Source: Onchocerca lupi
Taxonomy: Eukaryota; Nematoda; Chromadorea; Rhabditida; Onchocercidae
Length of the DNA stretch: 64,000 bases
Assembly (NCBI GenBank): GCA_028564675.1
Contig: JAOVVO010000267.1
Coordinates: 35,008 to 99,007, forward strand
Direction of reading: 5' to 3'
The translations under genes were made by a program, and so were the position numbers. How positions within the stretch are numbered: the first letter of the stretch is position 1; each line of letters begins with the position of its first letter. This document shows, one piece after another, positions 29,001 to 40,423 of the stretch. The notes under the pieces are model-generated. The model saw nothing but the letters and a program-made list of their open reading frames with translations. It made no database searches and was not told where the DNA came from.

Positions 29001-30498
29001 AAAAAAAAAATCAAAAACTAAAAATGTAATCAAATATGTATTCGTATTTTATCATTAATATTATTTTATAAAAATTAGACTTTTTCAAGTATAGAAAAAA
29101 AGATGTTAAAATTTTAAAGAATTAAACACTTCAATTAGCTAATAATAAATAACATTAATTTCATAAAGGTTTTAAGTAATAAACAAAGTATACACTACTC
29201 AATTAAAAAGGTTTCGAATTGTGATTTATAAAAATTCAAATACTTTAAATATATATTATTAGTCAATGCAGACAAGTTATTAACATTTTCAATAATTACC
29301 TATATTGTTAAAAAAAAAAAAAAAAAAGCATTCTTTTAGTATAAAAATTTCAACTTTTAATTGAACGAAATGCTATCACTCTTGGTTAATTTTTCGGAAG
29401 TTTTAATCTTTTTATTTCATTACTGGAAATTCTGAACAATTTTCATGCCTTTCAATTAAAATTGTAATATTCATAATGTCAAGAAGTAGTGAATTTGAAA
29501 AAAGATGTATAAGACTTATAACTAAATAAAAATTTCTTTTAATGATTTACTTAATTATTGATTAACTACCATAAGTATTATTAAAAAAAAAAAAAAAAAA
29601 AAAAAAGAAAGAAAAAACGAAGAAAGAATTTCATAAGTTAGCATTTATTTGATTTATAAATTATTATGACATGAAGTTTTTAATTTTCTTTTAAATTTCA
29701 AGACAAATATCTATCTATTTATAAATAAATTTTAACTTATTTATGCAAGTGGAAAAAAAAATTCGGATTGAATTCAAATCTTCTAACACCTTTTCATATA
29801 GCAATTGGAATGTGGGAGGAAAAAAAAAGTAAAATTGAATAGAATGAGTAAATATTTGTTGGATGGAATGGGATGAACATTTGTATACTGTTGAGTAAAC
29901 AATAAATGAAACTTTTAACTATTGTCAACAAAAAAAATAATTATTTCATTTGGCAGAACCAAACACATACCATTCAAAAAAAGTCTACAATTCTTTTATA
30001 AACTTTTAATTTATTATTACATTATAAACTAGCAAATTTATTAAAGAGTCAAAAGTAAAATGAGCTCACTCGCGAAAAAGATGCAGTGAATGGAATTTCG
30101 ATAAATTTTAATTTTAAAATTTATACATTATATCACAAATCAGTAAATTAAAAAAAAATCGAATTTAAGAACGGCGGAATAAATTTAATCTGCAAACAAT
30201 TTTTGTAAATTCAAAATTTATAATTTTTCTTATTTACGAAATTTAAAGCGAAGAGACAAAAAAGTTTTAACAAAATAATTAAAAATATTGAAAATTTGAA
30301 AAAAATGGGATTTAAACTGAATATATTTAATAGAAGTAAAATAGCCTTTTAATAGAGGGAGTTTTCTATGAAATTTAAAATTTTGCAAATTTCATCAGAA
30401 ATTAATAGATTTAAAACAAAAATAAATAAATAAATACACATAAAATTAACTTACCCTGGAAATGGATACGATGGAAGTGGTGACAAATAACTACTCAT
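2818..30498 (-). CDS. zyx-1: Zyxin-family LIM protein (whole gene, multi-exon)
   Basis: Zyxin-type adaptor, expected at integrin adhesions and actin attachment sites (dense bodies in nematode muscle) and able to shuttle to the nucleus; this role comes from the family. Coding exons, high to low: 30498-30455, 28269-28162, 27904-27835, 27593-27547, 27066-26899, 26542-26474, 24153-23951, 23352-23135, 22676-22585, 5996-5827, 4804-4626, 3455-3294, 2896-2818. Exons 27904 to 22585 chain in one open frame, as do the last four. The product has a Pro- then Gln/Tyr-rich N-terminal half and three LIM domains at the C-terminus, the zyxin/LPP/TRIP6 layout. Two joins are unresolved: exon 30498-30455 to 28269 (frame conflict), and 22585 to 5996, where one nucleotide is missing from the phase. 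An internal ATG at 28209 gives about 497 residues if the alternative donor at 22596 is used. Paxillin-type proteins are excluded by the linker and LIM sequences. Confidence 0.85.
8232..8262. repeat. (TA)n microsatellite
   Basis: Uninterrupted alternating T and A for about 30 bases inside the giant zyxin intron. Confidence 0.8.
11327..11460. repeat. GGTACC-containing short repeats and a 13-bp inverted repeat
   Basis: GGTACCAGCTA occurs at about 11328 and 11340, and GGTACCAACT at about 11358 and 11448. Between the last two is a perfect inverted repeat with 13-bp arms and a one-base centre (11413-11425 and 11427-11439; TTGTCATAACAAA and its complement). Confidence 0.7.
15689..15817 (+). CDS. 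Candidate nested small membrane-protein ORF (42 residues)
   Basis: On the plus strand, opposite to the host zyxin gene, a TTTTTTCAG acceptor is followed within 13 nt by an ATG. The 42-codon ORF begins MNSLPNFIILWML and ends with a Lys/His-rich tail (AKKHSK) before TAA. It has a short polar start, one hydrophobic helix at about residues 6-22, then an amphipathic segment, so it could be a single-pass membrane peptide translated from a trans-spliced mRNA. I do not recognise the family. The acceptor and compact design support it; the short length and AT-rich setting count against it. Confidence 0.3.
   Translation: MNSLPNFIILWMLIMIIGIFSFGTENFLIKLLGYDSAKKHSK
17502..17990. repeat. ~125-nt AT-rich tandem repeat, 3-4 decayed copies
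   Basis: Copies start with GCTATRAAAATCATRATTA at 17502 and 17631, a more diverged GCTATAAAAAAATTCGCAATA at 17754, and a remnant near 17927. Each has the same order of landmarks: RCGTGCA, then TACGTGCATTTG, then ATCTATTGTA or a variant, then GTGAATYTCTGYAAATATTTGTTTT. Short minus-strand ORFs here are readings of the repeat and not genes. Confidence 0.8.
20025..20077. repeat. Compound (TA)n-(ATT)n microsatellite
   Basis: About 28 bases of TA repeat run directly into about eight ATT units. Confidence 0.85.
22585..24153 (-). CDS. zyx-1: Zyxin gene, middle exons with a 10-residue Gln/Tyr/Ser repeat
   Basis: Three exons, 24153-23951, 23352-23135 and 22676-22585, join in one frame (203, 218 and 92 nt; phases 0/2, 2/1, 1/0). 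The first holds four to five tandem copies of a 10-residue unit of the form (P/S)(F/Y)SSYQxxQQ, a low-complexity segment of prion-like composition. The second reads SSSGTIPDELPHIITDPKSY onward and is polar. The third is Gln-rich and ends SMGSIYE before a good GTAAAT donor at 22584. At the acceptor of the second exon the AGs are stacked (AAG CAG CAG). Any of three AGs would keep frame and change the number of Ser residues. Another possible donor, GTATCT, lies 11 nt upstream in the third exon (exon end at 22596) and would fix the phase to the LIM1 exon. Confidence 0.8.
24154..26473 (-). other. zyx-1: Zyxin intron between the Gln/Tyr exon and exon 26542-26474
   Basis: A 2.3 kb AT-rich intron. 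Around 25320-25625 there are decayed copies of a short unit resembling GTCTGAAAGTTGAGGAA alternating with GATTTTAA-type stretches. No coding signal seen. Confidence 0.5.
26474..28269 (-). CDS. zyx-1: Zyxin gene, 5' exons (proline-rich start and linker)
   Basis: Exons 28269-28162, 27904-27835, 27593-27547, 27066-26899 and 26542-26474. From the ATG at 28209-28207 the reading is MDA, nine prolines, IQST, then SPFLPSSW and onward; 48, 70, 47, 168 and 69 nt keep one open frame into the Gln/Tyr exon. A nine-proline run near the N-terminus suits an Ena/VASP- or profilin-binding zyxin. An in-frame TAA lies just upstream of this ATG. Two acceptors precede it: ATTTCAG at 28270 and ATATTCAG at about 28227. 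Either could receive a spliced leader, so this may be the true 5' end of one isoform. These exons are much richer in GC than the surroundings, and 27066-26899 is open in all three minus-strand frames. The frame given was chosen because only it continues downstream. Confidence 0.7.
30455..30498 (-). CDS. zyx-1: Probable first coding exon of the zyxin gene
   Basis: A 44-nt stretch reads MSSYLSPLPSYPFP and ends in GG before a consensus GTAAGT donor. Just before the ATG is an AACAG acceptor (TTCAAACAG then TAATA then ATG), as expected for a trans-spliced first exon. The Pro/Ser/Tyr composition fits the N-terminus of zyxin. Joined to the acceptor at 28270 it reads in a different frame from the one that leads to the LIM domains, so either a further exon lies between 28.3 and 30.4 kb, an unusual donor is used, or the exon belongs to a short isoform. 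Confidence 0.5.
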
Positions 30499-31014
30499 TA
30501 TTACTGTTTGAACATTTGATACAGCACTTACTATACGCAGTAAGTTTTTGCTATACGACTAAGCAACTTTATATTTCAACAATATTTCGTATATTTTCGT
30601 CGTTTGATAGGAAGAGTAGAAAGCAGGAAAGTGTAATAAATTGCGAATTAGTAAAGTAAAAATTTTAGCTCTATCGTTGTGCAAGCTTTTACACTCTAGC
30701 ACTTCTTCGAGCTTTGCATTCTAACTCTTTTTACTTCAAATTCTTCAATTATTCTTTCAATTTCCGTTCCTTCTTCCTCACTTATGTGATATAGTCGCTT
30801 TGGAAAATAATCGATATGATGAAGTAGTTTATCAAAAAAATAATAAAATGAAGCGTTTGAAATGATAAAGTTAATGTGTATAGGACGGATGCAAAATTAT
30901 TACTACGAGATGAACATTTTAATCCATTATAATGGGCCAACAGCTGATAATTAACGGAAGAAGTTATAAATTAAGTAAATATACGTGTATTTCTATGTGG
31001 CATGCGTTGGTGTG

Positions 31015-31480
31015 TGTATGTGTGAGTGTGTAGGTGTGTAATGGATGGCTATCATTGTTCTATTATCACTATAATGAAATGGATATATATGTGTTTATGT
31101 ACGTGTGGGTGTATGTGGATATGTTTGGATCTATTTGTGTGTGTGTGTGTGTGTGTATTGTTTGATGTTTCTATGTGGGTATGTGTGGGCGTGCGTGGGT
31201 GTGTCTATGGCTATCATTGCTATATTATTAATATAACGAAATAACGATATATACAAAATTACAACACGAGTGATCTTTTGTCGTATGTGCAATCAAATAT
31301 ATGTGTGGGTATATGTGGGTGTATGCGGGTGTGTTTGCATGGATTGTGTGGGTGTGTATGAGTATGTGTATGGCTAATAATTGCTGTATTATTATTGTCA
31401 AATGAAGAATTTAATCTTTGAAATGGGGGTATATGCTCCAACATTATCATATTTTTTCTATCAAATGAAACATTTAATCT
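31015..31480. repeat. GT-rich composite repeat
   Basis: Blocks of GTGTGTGGGTGTATGTG alternate with a non-GT module, ATGGCTATCATTGYTNTATTA, at about 31043, 31207 and (diverged) 31370. The period is about 165 nt. A pure (GT)n run lies near 31136-31156. Confidence 0.75.
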
Positions 31481-32512
31481 TAAAAAGACTAAATAATTGG
31501 AAAATTTTTAAATAATGCAAAATTAATGAAAACAATGGAAATTAAGTGATGAAATAGTCATAATTATTAATCTAATAGTTTTGTTATCGATAGCATAGGA
31601 TAGAATTATACATCAAAATATATCTATGTATGTATGTGTGTATGTTACCGGATTATGTCGATCAAATGAAATATTTGATCTTGAAAAGGTTGGTAATTAA
31701 TAATTAAATATAATGGAAAAGTAGCAAAACAGTCGAAATTATATAATTAAGAGAACAAATAAAATAATTAATGGAATGATTGTGTTTTTGGAAATACATG
31801 TGGTATGTACGTATTATTATTAATATCAATTGAAAATTAATAAAATAAGAAATAGATGATGATGACTGAAACAATCAAATAATTAGAAATGAAATTTGAT
31901 TTGAAATAATTTAATATTCAATTATTTTAACTCTCCTTCTTCCATTCTTTCTGATAACAAAATTTATCTAATTTTCCTTCTGATCTGAATTGGATTGTTT
32001 TCAATGATGAATTATTATTTTTGGTATTTAAATATAATATAATCAATATTGTGGAATTAAATTTGTCGTAAAATTTCAGATTTTCTCATTTATCAAGTAT
32101 TAGGAAAAATCATTTTTTTTTTCAGTTTCAAAAAAAAAAAAGGAAAAAAACTGAAACCAACAGTTCTGCAAAGAAAACTTATTTTTTTGCAACAATTTTT
32201 GGAATATTGCAGAAAAAGTAGAAATTAATTTATTATATTTTAAAATAAGTGTTACTAAGAATCGATAATTTTTTTTTTTTTTTGCTTTTACTTTTGGGAA
32301 AAATTATCAATTAGAAAAAAAATCGAAAAGATTGAAATAAATGTTATACAAATTTTTAGAATTCTCATTTGAATAATAGCAAAAAATCGATTTGTAATTT
32401 AAATACGTAATCTTTAAAATGCAACTTTTTTTCAGAATTTTTGTCAATAATCATAAATGTATAACAACCGTTGCAAATTTTTATATTTAAAAATTTGATG
32501 GATAAAAATAAC

Positions 32513-32960
32513 ATTTGAATTGATTTAATATGCTGATTGACGTCATATAAAGAAATGATCAAAAATTTATGAAGAAAATATTTGAATTGACGTAATATGT
32601 TGATTGACGTAATATAAAAAAATGATCAAAAATCTGTGAAAGAAAAAAACACATAAATTGACGTATATAAATAATTCACCAAAAATCTGAGAACGAAAAT
32701 ATATCCCAATTGACGTAATATGCTGATTGACGTAATATATGTTGATATAATACGTCACTAGCAGCGCTGATTTATAAATTTCGTTCAAAAAATGATCAAT
32801 GTTTGCGAACGAAGGAAACGAATAAATTGACGTAATATATGTCAATATAGTGCGTCACTACTAATCGATAAATTTATTCGAAAAATGATCAAAAATGAAG
32901 GAAACGTGTAAACTGATGTAATATGCCGATTGATGTGATGAAGTGACACAGAAGAGTTAA
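32513..32960. repeat. Decayed minisatellite rich in TGACGT (CRE/ATF-like) cores
   Basis: Imperfect units combine AATTGACGTAATATG, YTGATTGACGTAATAT and AAAAATGATCAAAAAT. TGACGT-type cores occur at 32538 (perfect palindrome TGACGTCA), 32588, 32605, 32659, 32711, 32728, 32828 and, on the other strand or mutated, at 32751 and 32851. The array lies about 2 kb upstream of the first zyxin exon. Confidence 0.8.
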
Positions 32961-35900
32961 ATAGTTAATCCGTTACTTATGACGCTAATTTATAAAATTC
33001 ACTTCAAAAGCGATTTGTGATGTTAGAAATAAAACAAATGGATGTTTTTCTGGAAATCGTTTTTTTATTTGATAGGTGAGTGATTTCTGAACTATAAGTG
33101 AAAGATTTGATACTATCGATCGATATCATGTTTCACTTTTCTTTGCATCGAAATTCCGAATGAAAATTGATTTGTGATAGTTTGTTTATTTTGAAGTACT
33201 TCATTTATTATATTTAATATTTAATTTATTTAATTCCATTTTATGTTTCAATCATAATTTTATAAGAATAAAAATAACAGGAAAATTGATACATTTCTCC
33301 AATCATTCTACTATTTCTTCAAAAATAGATAATCCGATGCTCGAGAATCATTTAGGAATCTGATATCAAATTATGATAAAACATGTTGAAAGTTACAGAT
33401 AAAAAAGACATATGAAGACCAAAAGATGTTTTTTTAAACAGAAATTAACTTTCGAACTCATTACGTTTTATTGCATTTCCACAAACTGAAATAATTAATT
33501 CTATCCCGTGGATAATTATATAAAAGATAATTAGCCAAAATTAAAATCAATATTTTAATAATCAAAGTATCTTTAGCTTCAAATGAAAGTTTTAGCAAAA
33601 TTTCATACATTTTCTCAAAATATTGCACTATATTTTTCAAAAGAAATTTACGAAAAATATAATTATTTAAAACTAAATTAGATAGAAATTTGGACGAATT
33701 GCAGTAAAGTATTTAAATTGAGCTTTATATATACAAAATTTGTGAAATATATGATGCCAACTAAATTGTATTTTGAATTGAATGATTGAATTAAGTAATT
33801 AAATAAAAATAACTTAAGCAATAGAAAATTGATAACTGTGTAAATAATAATGATTATTAAAAGCTATTACTATCAAAATTCTTATCATAATGACTCAGTC
33901 CGCCTTAGCCTTATTTCTTATTTTAAATTATATAGAAAATTTTCTATCATAAAGTGAATTTCAAATTTTATTTAAATTTATTATTCATAATCTTAAATTG
34001 TGCCAGAGGATAAAAATTGAAGTCAAAAAAAAAAGTGAAATTGGCATTTATCGAACGGGAAAAATTTAGACAGCATACATTAAAAATAATAGAAGTACTG
34101 CAAAGTATGCTCAAGTACTATATGTTTTATAAAATCCGAAAATTGTGCCTGAAAATTTGGGAGTAAAATTTTAACTTAAATCCAGAACTTTATTTTGTAA
34201 TTGAGTGAAGAAGTTCTATCGTCAAAATTGATTAAATGTTTAGATATTTTATACAAATAAATCTTAAAGATACTGCAAAACTGAACTGAGATTTGAAATC
34301 ATAATTTTTCTTTCAGATTGGTCAAAAAAAATAAATAAATAAATTGATTATAAATAAAATGTTATGTAAAAATGACAGCTTAAAAATTTTATAAAACTGT
34401 AATGGAAAAATATTTTCATTATGTTTGATTAATTTTTTTTACATATGCTATTTTACACGGATTAAAAAATGGCAACTTATCTTTATTAGTTCGTTTTAAA
34501 ATTTATTTTAATCTTTTTTTTTGTTGCAAAACATAAAAAAGTGAAAAGAAAGTAAGATGAATTAGAAAATGGAATTAAAGTGAAAGATAAAAGTAAAATT
34601 ACTGCAAGAATAAAATGAGAAAGAAGTTTGAGAAAAAAGAAAGCAAATAAGGTCAATAAACTAAGAAATGACTAACATCATTGTAAAATTGGTAAATGAT
34701 AGGGAAAGGAAGAAAAGAAATCAAAAATTATATTAAATTTTTAAAACAAACAAAATTTTCAAATTTATATATAATTATGAATATGTGAAAATGTATCTTT
34801 TATGGGTCTTATTTTAAATTAATTTCAATAAAATTTATCAATTTCGAGAGAGCTATAAAAAGGAAATTTTTCCATTTATTTTATAACAAAATCATTTGAT
34901 TATAAAAACTGCGGAAAAATAAGTTTTATAAGTAAAAGTTCTGAAAATTTTTGAAAAAAATTCGGAAAATTATGGGCAATTTTTGCTAAAATTAAATAAC
35001 TCCGTACATAATTAAGAAAACGAAAGTTAGTGGAAAAAAAAATGTGTGGGAAATATTTGAAATCAGAGATAGTGATAACAGTATGAAAAAATAAATGATA
35101 AGATTATCATATGATGAAAAAAAACATGGTTGTGTTTGAACTTTAATTTTCATTTTTAATTGCAAGTTAATGATATTTCTGAGGAAATAAAAGTATCTAT
35201 CAGTGAAGTATTAATAGCCAATAATAATTTTTGTTACCATTACGATAATGTTACCAATGTTATCACTGTAAAATAAAGGCAACCTATAACTAATGCAATA
35301 TCTTGCTCTATGATTGTGATATGTTAAATTTGAGCGGAACAAAATAATTTATCACAAAGAATGAATAATCGATTAGGATATGATAATTAATTCAAAATCA
35401 ATAATTATGACAAATTGACAAAGTTAAGAAAATTTTCAGTGAAATTATAAGCATAATAATGCTACAGATGATATTATATAAAATTAATAATTATTCAAAG
35501 TATTCCAAGCAAATTGCAAGAAAATTTGGAATCGAAAGTATCGTTATGCCGTTCAGCATATCTATTAGTTAAAATATTTTATCTTAAGTTCCAATATGCC
35601 ATAAGATGGAAATTGAACTTTATTGACTGACTATATAAACAGTTGTTGCTTATCATTTATCAATGCCTTATATCATTTTTATTTAAAACTAAAGCATAAA
35701 ACAGATATCAAATTTAGGCTTTTCGTCCGCATGTTTTTCTTATTTCTTCAAAATTATTTTAAGCAATTTCAATTAACATTAGCAAATTTTTCTGTTTTAA
35801 GTTATCAATATTGTACAAAAGGAAACAAAAAAACGAAAGAAAAGTTATCAAAGTATAATTTTCATATATTAAATACAATTAATAGCATTAGTTTGTAATT

Positions 35901-36514
35901 AATAACTTTTCTTTAACTAATCTTATATAAACAATACTACAACTTTCACATTTTTCAGTTTTTTTTTAGGTTTATGTTTTTTTCTTATTTCAGATAAAAT
36001 AGTATTTAAGTAAAAATACACATAATTTTCTTTTTTGGTTTATAATTCATACCATATGTTACATTACATTTCGAAATGTTGAGATCAGATGTAAGCTTAA
36101 GAGGAAAAAAAGGGGAAAGAAAGCAACGGAACGATAAAAAACATCTGTCTCATTTATTTTTAAATATTTACCAAATGTTCTAACTGCCTTTTTATCTCAG
36201 AAAAATCGAAACATTCGATAAATATTTTAAAAGAGAAGCAAAAAGTTCAAGCTAACTTTAAATTGTTATTCGACAAATTATTTAAAAATAGAAGCGAAGG
36301 TTTAAACTTGATTGATGTTGTTTGATACAAAGCAAAAATCTAAATTTGAAAAGAAAAAAAGGAAATATAAATAAAGCGATGAAGCAAACCTTACTTAAAT
36401 TAAATTGATTGAAGTGATGCAAATTTCATAATAACAGTAGCATAATCATAATATTTCACAAGAAAAAATCACTTAGACAATGCCAAAAATTAATTTAATT
36501 AATTCTTTTTGGTT

Positions 36515-36910
36515 AAAAATATTTTACTTTTATATTATTAAAATATATTTTGATATGGAAAATTTTGATAATATTCAAAATTAGTTTATAACAATTATTT
36601 TCGAATGAAAATATTTCATTACTATTAATTATATTTCAATAAAATAATAGCTTTGATAATATTTAAGTTACACGTTCTTAGAATAGAAATATATTTATTA
36701 AAATATACTTTAATATTATAAATATTTGATGTGATAACTTTGATAATATTCAAGTACCCATTGTTAAAATACAATACATTTAGTAAAATAGATTTTAATT
36801 TTATGATTTTGATAATACCTATAGAATTTAATTTCATGATTTTGATAATATCTAAGATAGATTTAATTAATTTTTTTTCTTTGACTGAAAATATTTCACA
36901 TTTATATTAC
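36515..36910. repeat. Decayed AT-rich tandem array
   Basis: Repeated modules resembling TTTGATAATATTCAAGT and TTACTAAAATAYAYTTTWAT recur four to five times, including a clear pair containing ATGATTTTGATAATA at about 36802 and 36837. Confidence 0.6.
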
Positions 36911-38387
36911 TAAAATATGCATGTAACAATGTGGGAAATTAAAAAACAATTAAAGAATTTAATAACTAAAAAATCATGTTATAAATGTTCTAAATTAAAA
37001 TGAATGAGATTGGTGGGAATATGACAATGATTATTAGATGAATTGGTATCAGTAGTAAGCGGTAGATATGAATGAGACAATTTAATCTTATATGGTAGTG
37101 AAATAAAGAGAAATTTCAAATGATGTTGCAATTATGATCAGATTAAGGTCACGGATAAAATGAGAAAATCGCCTTTAAAATTTTCAAAATAAAACATGTA
37201 ATAACTAGTAAAATCCTTTTTTTTTTTTGGAGAATTTTGTGAAAGCTAGAAAAAATATAGTAAAAGTAAATCAAGCGCTATTAGAAAATAAATCAAAAAA
37301 AACCATTAAAAAGGATAAATTAAAAATAATATTCAGGTAATAAAACATATTAAGAGGAAAATGAAAAGATAATATTTAAAGGTAAATTTATTTAAAGATA
37401 AGTCAGCGATAATAAAAATATGGTTAATCCGAATGATATCAAATCGATAAAATTGCAAGATTTTTCGAGTTATCCTGCTCGTATAAAAAAGTAAGATCTA
37501 AATAATTTGATCTAAGAATTATCATCATGAAAAGTTTGCATTAAAATGAATGGCAAATATTATCCGAGAATTTCTAAATATTTGTACAAATACGAATTAA
37601 AATTCGGGTCATTTTGTTGCAATTTTATCTTCATAATCTCTGAAATTTGCCTTCTTAAAACTTGGATAATACCTCTTATTACTATCTTTTTTTGCCCTTT
37701 ATTGTATTACTTGCAATAAACAAAAAAGATTATAAATGAGGGAGAAAAAATGGATAATAAAATACTGAGAAGAGAAATATAATTAATTTAAATAAATTGA
37801 AGAAGTGATCATAAATAATTAGAAAAGAATTGATAGAATTTCAAGCTATTTTTGAAGTATTTCAAACAACATACATATTTTCAAAAAAACATTTTAAACA
37901 ATTTAGTGCAATTTTTGAAACTACGATTATCGATTTATTTCTATTAATTTCTGCGATACTACTACTGAAATATTCCCATTTATCAACTAAAACTATCATA
38001 GATGAAGAATTATGTATATTTATGAAGCATTGCTTTATTTTTATTTTTTTTTCATAAAATCATACAAAATTAAAGTCATCATTTCATTAATGTTAAGTAA
38101 ACAAAAAAAAAAAAAAAAAAAACTATCTATTGGGAGTTTTTTAATTTTAATTTGAACGCATGGCTACGTTCTTAATTAAATAAGTTAAATAAATTTCAGC
38201 TTAAAAGTAAAGTTCAGCGAGATAAACATTATGTATTGTATTCCAGATATTGGAAAAATGAGAGATTAAAAGAAATAAAATAAGCAAGCATTATTAAATA
38301 TTATATGAAATGAAAATTTAATATGAAATGAGAAATTCATAATCATTTGTTTTATTTAATCATTATTTATCAGAACAAATTTTTTTT

Positions 38388-38545
38388 CATGACATATCGG
38401 GATATTTATTTATTCATCCATGACATATCAGGAGATATTCGATGGTTTATCATGACATATCGGGATATTTATTGGCTTATCTCTAATATGTCGAGATATT
38501 TATTTATTTATCCATGTATATTGTGAGATATTCGACGGAATTATC
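38388..38545. repeat. 31-32 nt tandem repeat, about five copies
   Basis: The unit resembles CATGACATATCGGGATATTTAT plus TTATTCATC. Copies begin near 38388, 38419, 38451, 38482 and 38513; the last two are more diverged. Confidence 0.8.
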
Positions 38546-38589
38546 TATAAATTATCACGAATCAATGTAAAATGATAAATATTTCGTTT

Positions 38590-39020
38590 TGATTCATTTA
38601 AGTTGAAAAAATTTTTAAAAAAAGTTCAAGCCTTTTTAAATCAATCATCATAAAAAAAAGGTTAAGAAAATTTAAGCCTTTTAAAAAACATTGTTATGAG
38701 ATTTTAAAAAAATTGTTATGAGAAAAAAATTTTAAAAAAAGAAGTTAAAGCTTCTTAAAATAGTTACCATAAAAAAAGGTAACAAAAGAAATTCAAATCT
38801 TCTTGAACCATTTATCATGTAAAAAAAAAAAGATAAAAAAAATCTTTTTAAAATAATTCCCATAAATGAAAGATAAAAAATTTTAAACCTTTTTAAAAAA
38901 ATTATTATAAGAAAAAGACTAAAAAAAAAGAAGTCATTCTAGGAGAATTATGAGCTTCATCTTCTCTTTTTTTTTTTTTTTTTTTTTTAATTGGCTTTTT
39001 TTTTTTTTTTTTTTTTTTAA
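38590..39020. repeat. A/T-rich degenerate repeats and two poly-T tracts
   Basis: About six loose copies of an A-rich unit (AAAAAAGNTNAAGCYTTTTTAAA then NNNTTRTYATRAG). They are followed by two T-runs of about 22 bases (about 38966-38988 and 38998-39018), each ending AAWTGGC, so the T-run block is itself duplicated. Confidence 0.65.
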
Positions 39021-40423
39021 ATGGCATTTTTCTTTTCAAAATTATTTCTGTTTCATTCTTCCTATTACCATTTCTCCATTTTTTTTCCCAAATTTTTACA
39101 AATATAGAAGAAAAAAAGGAAAGAAATGAGAAACTATAAATCTTTTGATGTAAAATTTAAAAAGAATTGAGAACGTAAATGATGAAATAGATAAGGAACA
39201 TTTGGAAAAATATTTAAAAAACCGATCAATGAGTATTGATTATCAAAAAAGCAAAATGAAGTTTTGCTGAAAAAAAAAAGGTAGAAAAAGGATGAAGGAT
39301 GAAAATAGTGAGAATATTTTTCCTTTTTTTTCTGTTCATTTTTTAATTTTAAGAAATTTTTTGTTTTTTGAAAGAAAAAAAAGAAAAAAGAAAAAGAAAG
39401 GCGAAGCAGATAGTTTTTGTTCGATTCCATTATATAAATAATGGAAACTGAAATAAATGATTGATAAATTCGGACACGGAAACTGGTCAAGCAAATTTGA
39501 AATTCCCGGATTATTCTCCTGAAAAATCATAATATCTGTTGACAAATTTTACTATTAACACGTGAAAATGTCGTTTGTACATAAAAATTGAACAAAATGA
39601 GGTCGTTCTTTCTTTGATCATCAATTACCAATTTCCTTATCATTCTTTCTTTTTTTTTTTTTTTTTTGAATTTAGCAATTTGCAGCTGGACAAAAAAAAA
39701 AAACTCAAACATAATTTTTGAGATTTTAAAAATGGGAAAATATAAAATATTAAACTGAAAACTAATAAAACAAATATAAAAAATCTCCAGTTGATTGAAT
39801 TAATCTTGTATTTTTTATTTATTAATTTAATCGTCGAAATGTATTGTTTTTTATTGAGAAAAGTTCATAATTTTCAGTGAGAAAAGTTTATGAATTAGCC
39901 AACTTCTATTTCCAAATTTCAAGGATTAAAAAGTTAGTGTTGATTCACTGATATCAATGTTATCCATATTTTATTGTCGATTGCTTTAAATTATTAATAG
40001 GGATTTGATGAATTGATGAATGCTAATACTTTTTGTTTCTTTGTTGAAAAAAATTGCTGTTTTATAGTTCATTTTATAGTTCAGATGACAACTAATGAGT
40101 ATTAACAAAGTAATGAAAAGTGATAGAAAAACTGCGCCATTTACTCGATTTTCTTAATACTGATAAGATTGCAATTTGTTTAACTTCATTTTCGAAACAT
40201 TCTAATTTATTTGAGAAAAATTTTATTTCAATTATTACAATTTGAAATCACTTTCAATATATTTAAAAGATTAATCAAGTTAGATGATTACTATAATTCA
40301 CTGTAAAATAAACAAAATTGGATTTTGCTATAGAATAACAATAAAAATAAATAAATTGGAAGAGAGAAAGTATGAAAAGTCCTCAGTTATTCGAAAAATA
40401 TCAAAAATAAATAAATAAAATAT

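Noticed and set aside
31026..31450. Cys/Val- and His/Thr-rich ORFs
   Set aside because: They are readings of the GT-rich repeat on either strand.
38388..38545. CRISPR-like array
   Set aside because: Units are contiguous with no unique spacers, and the host is a eukaryote; it is a minisatellite.
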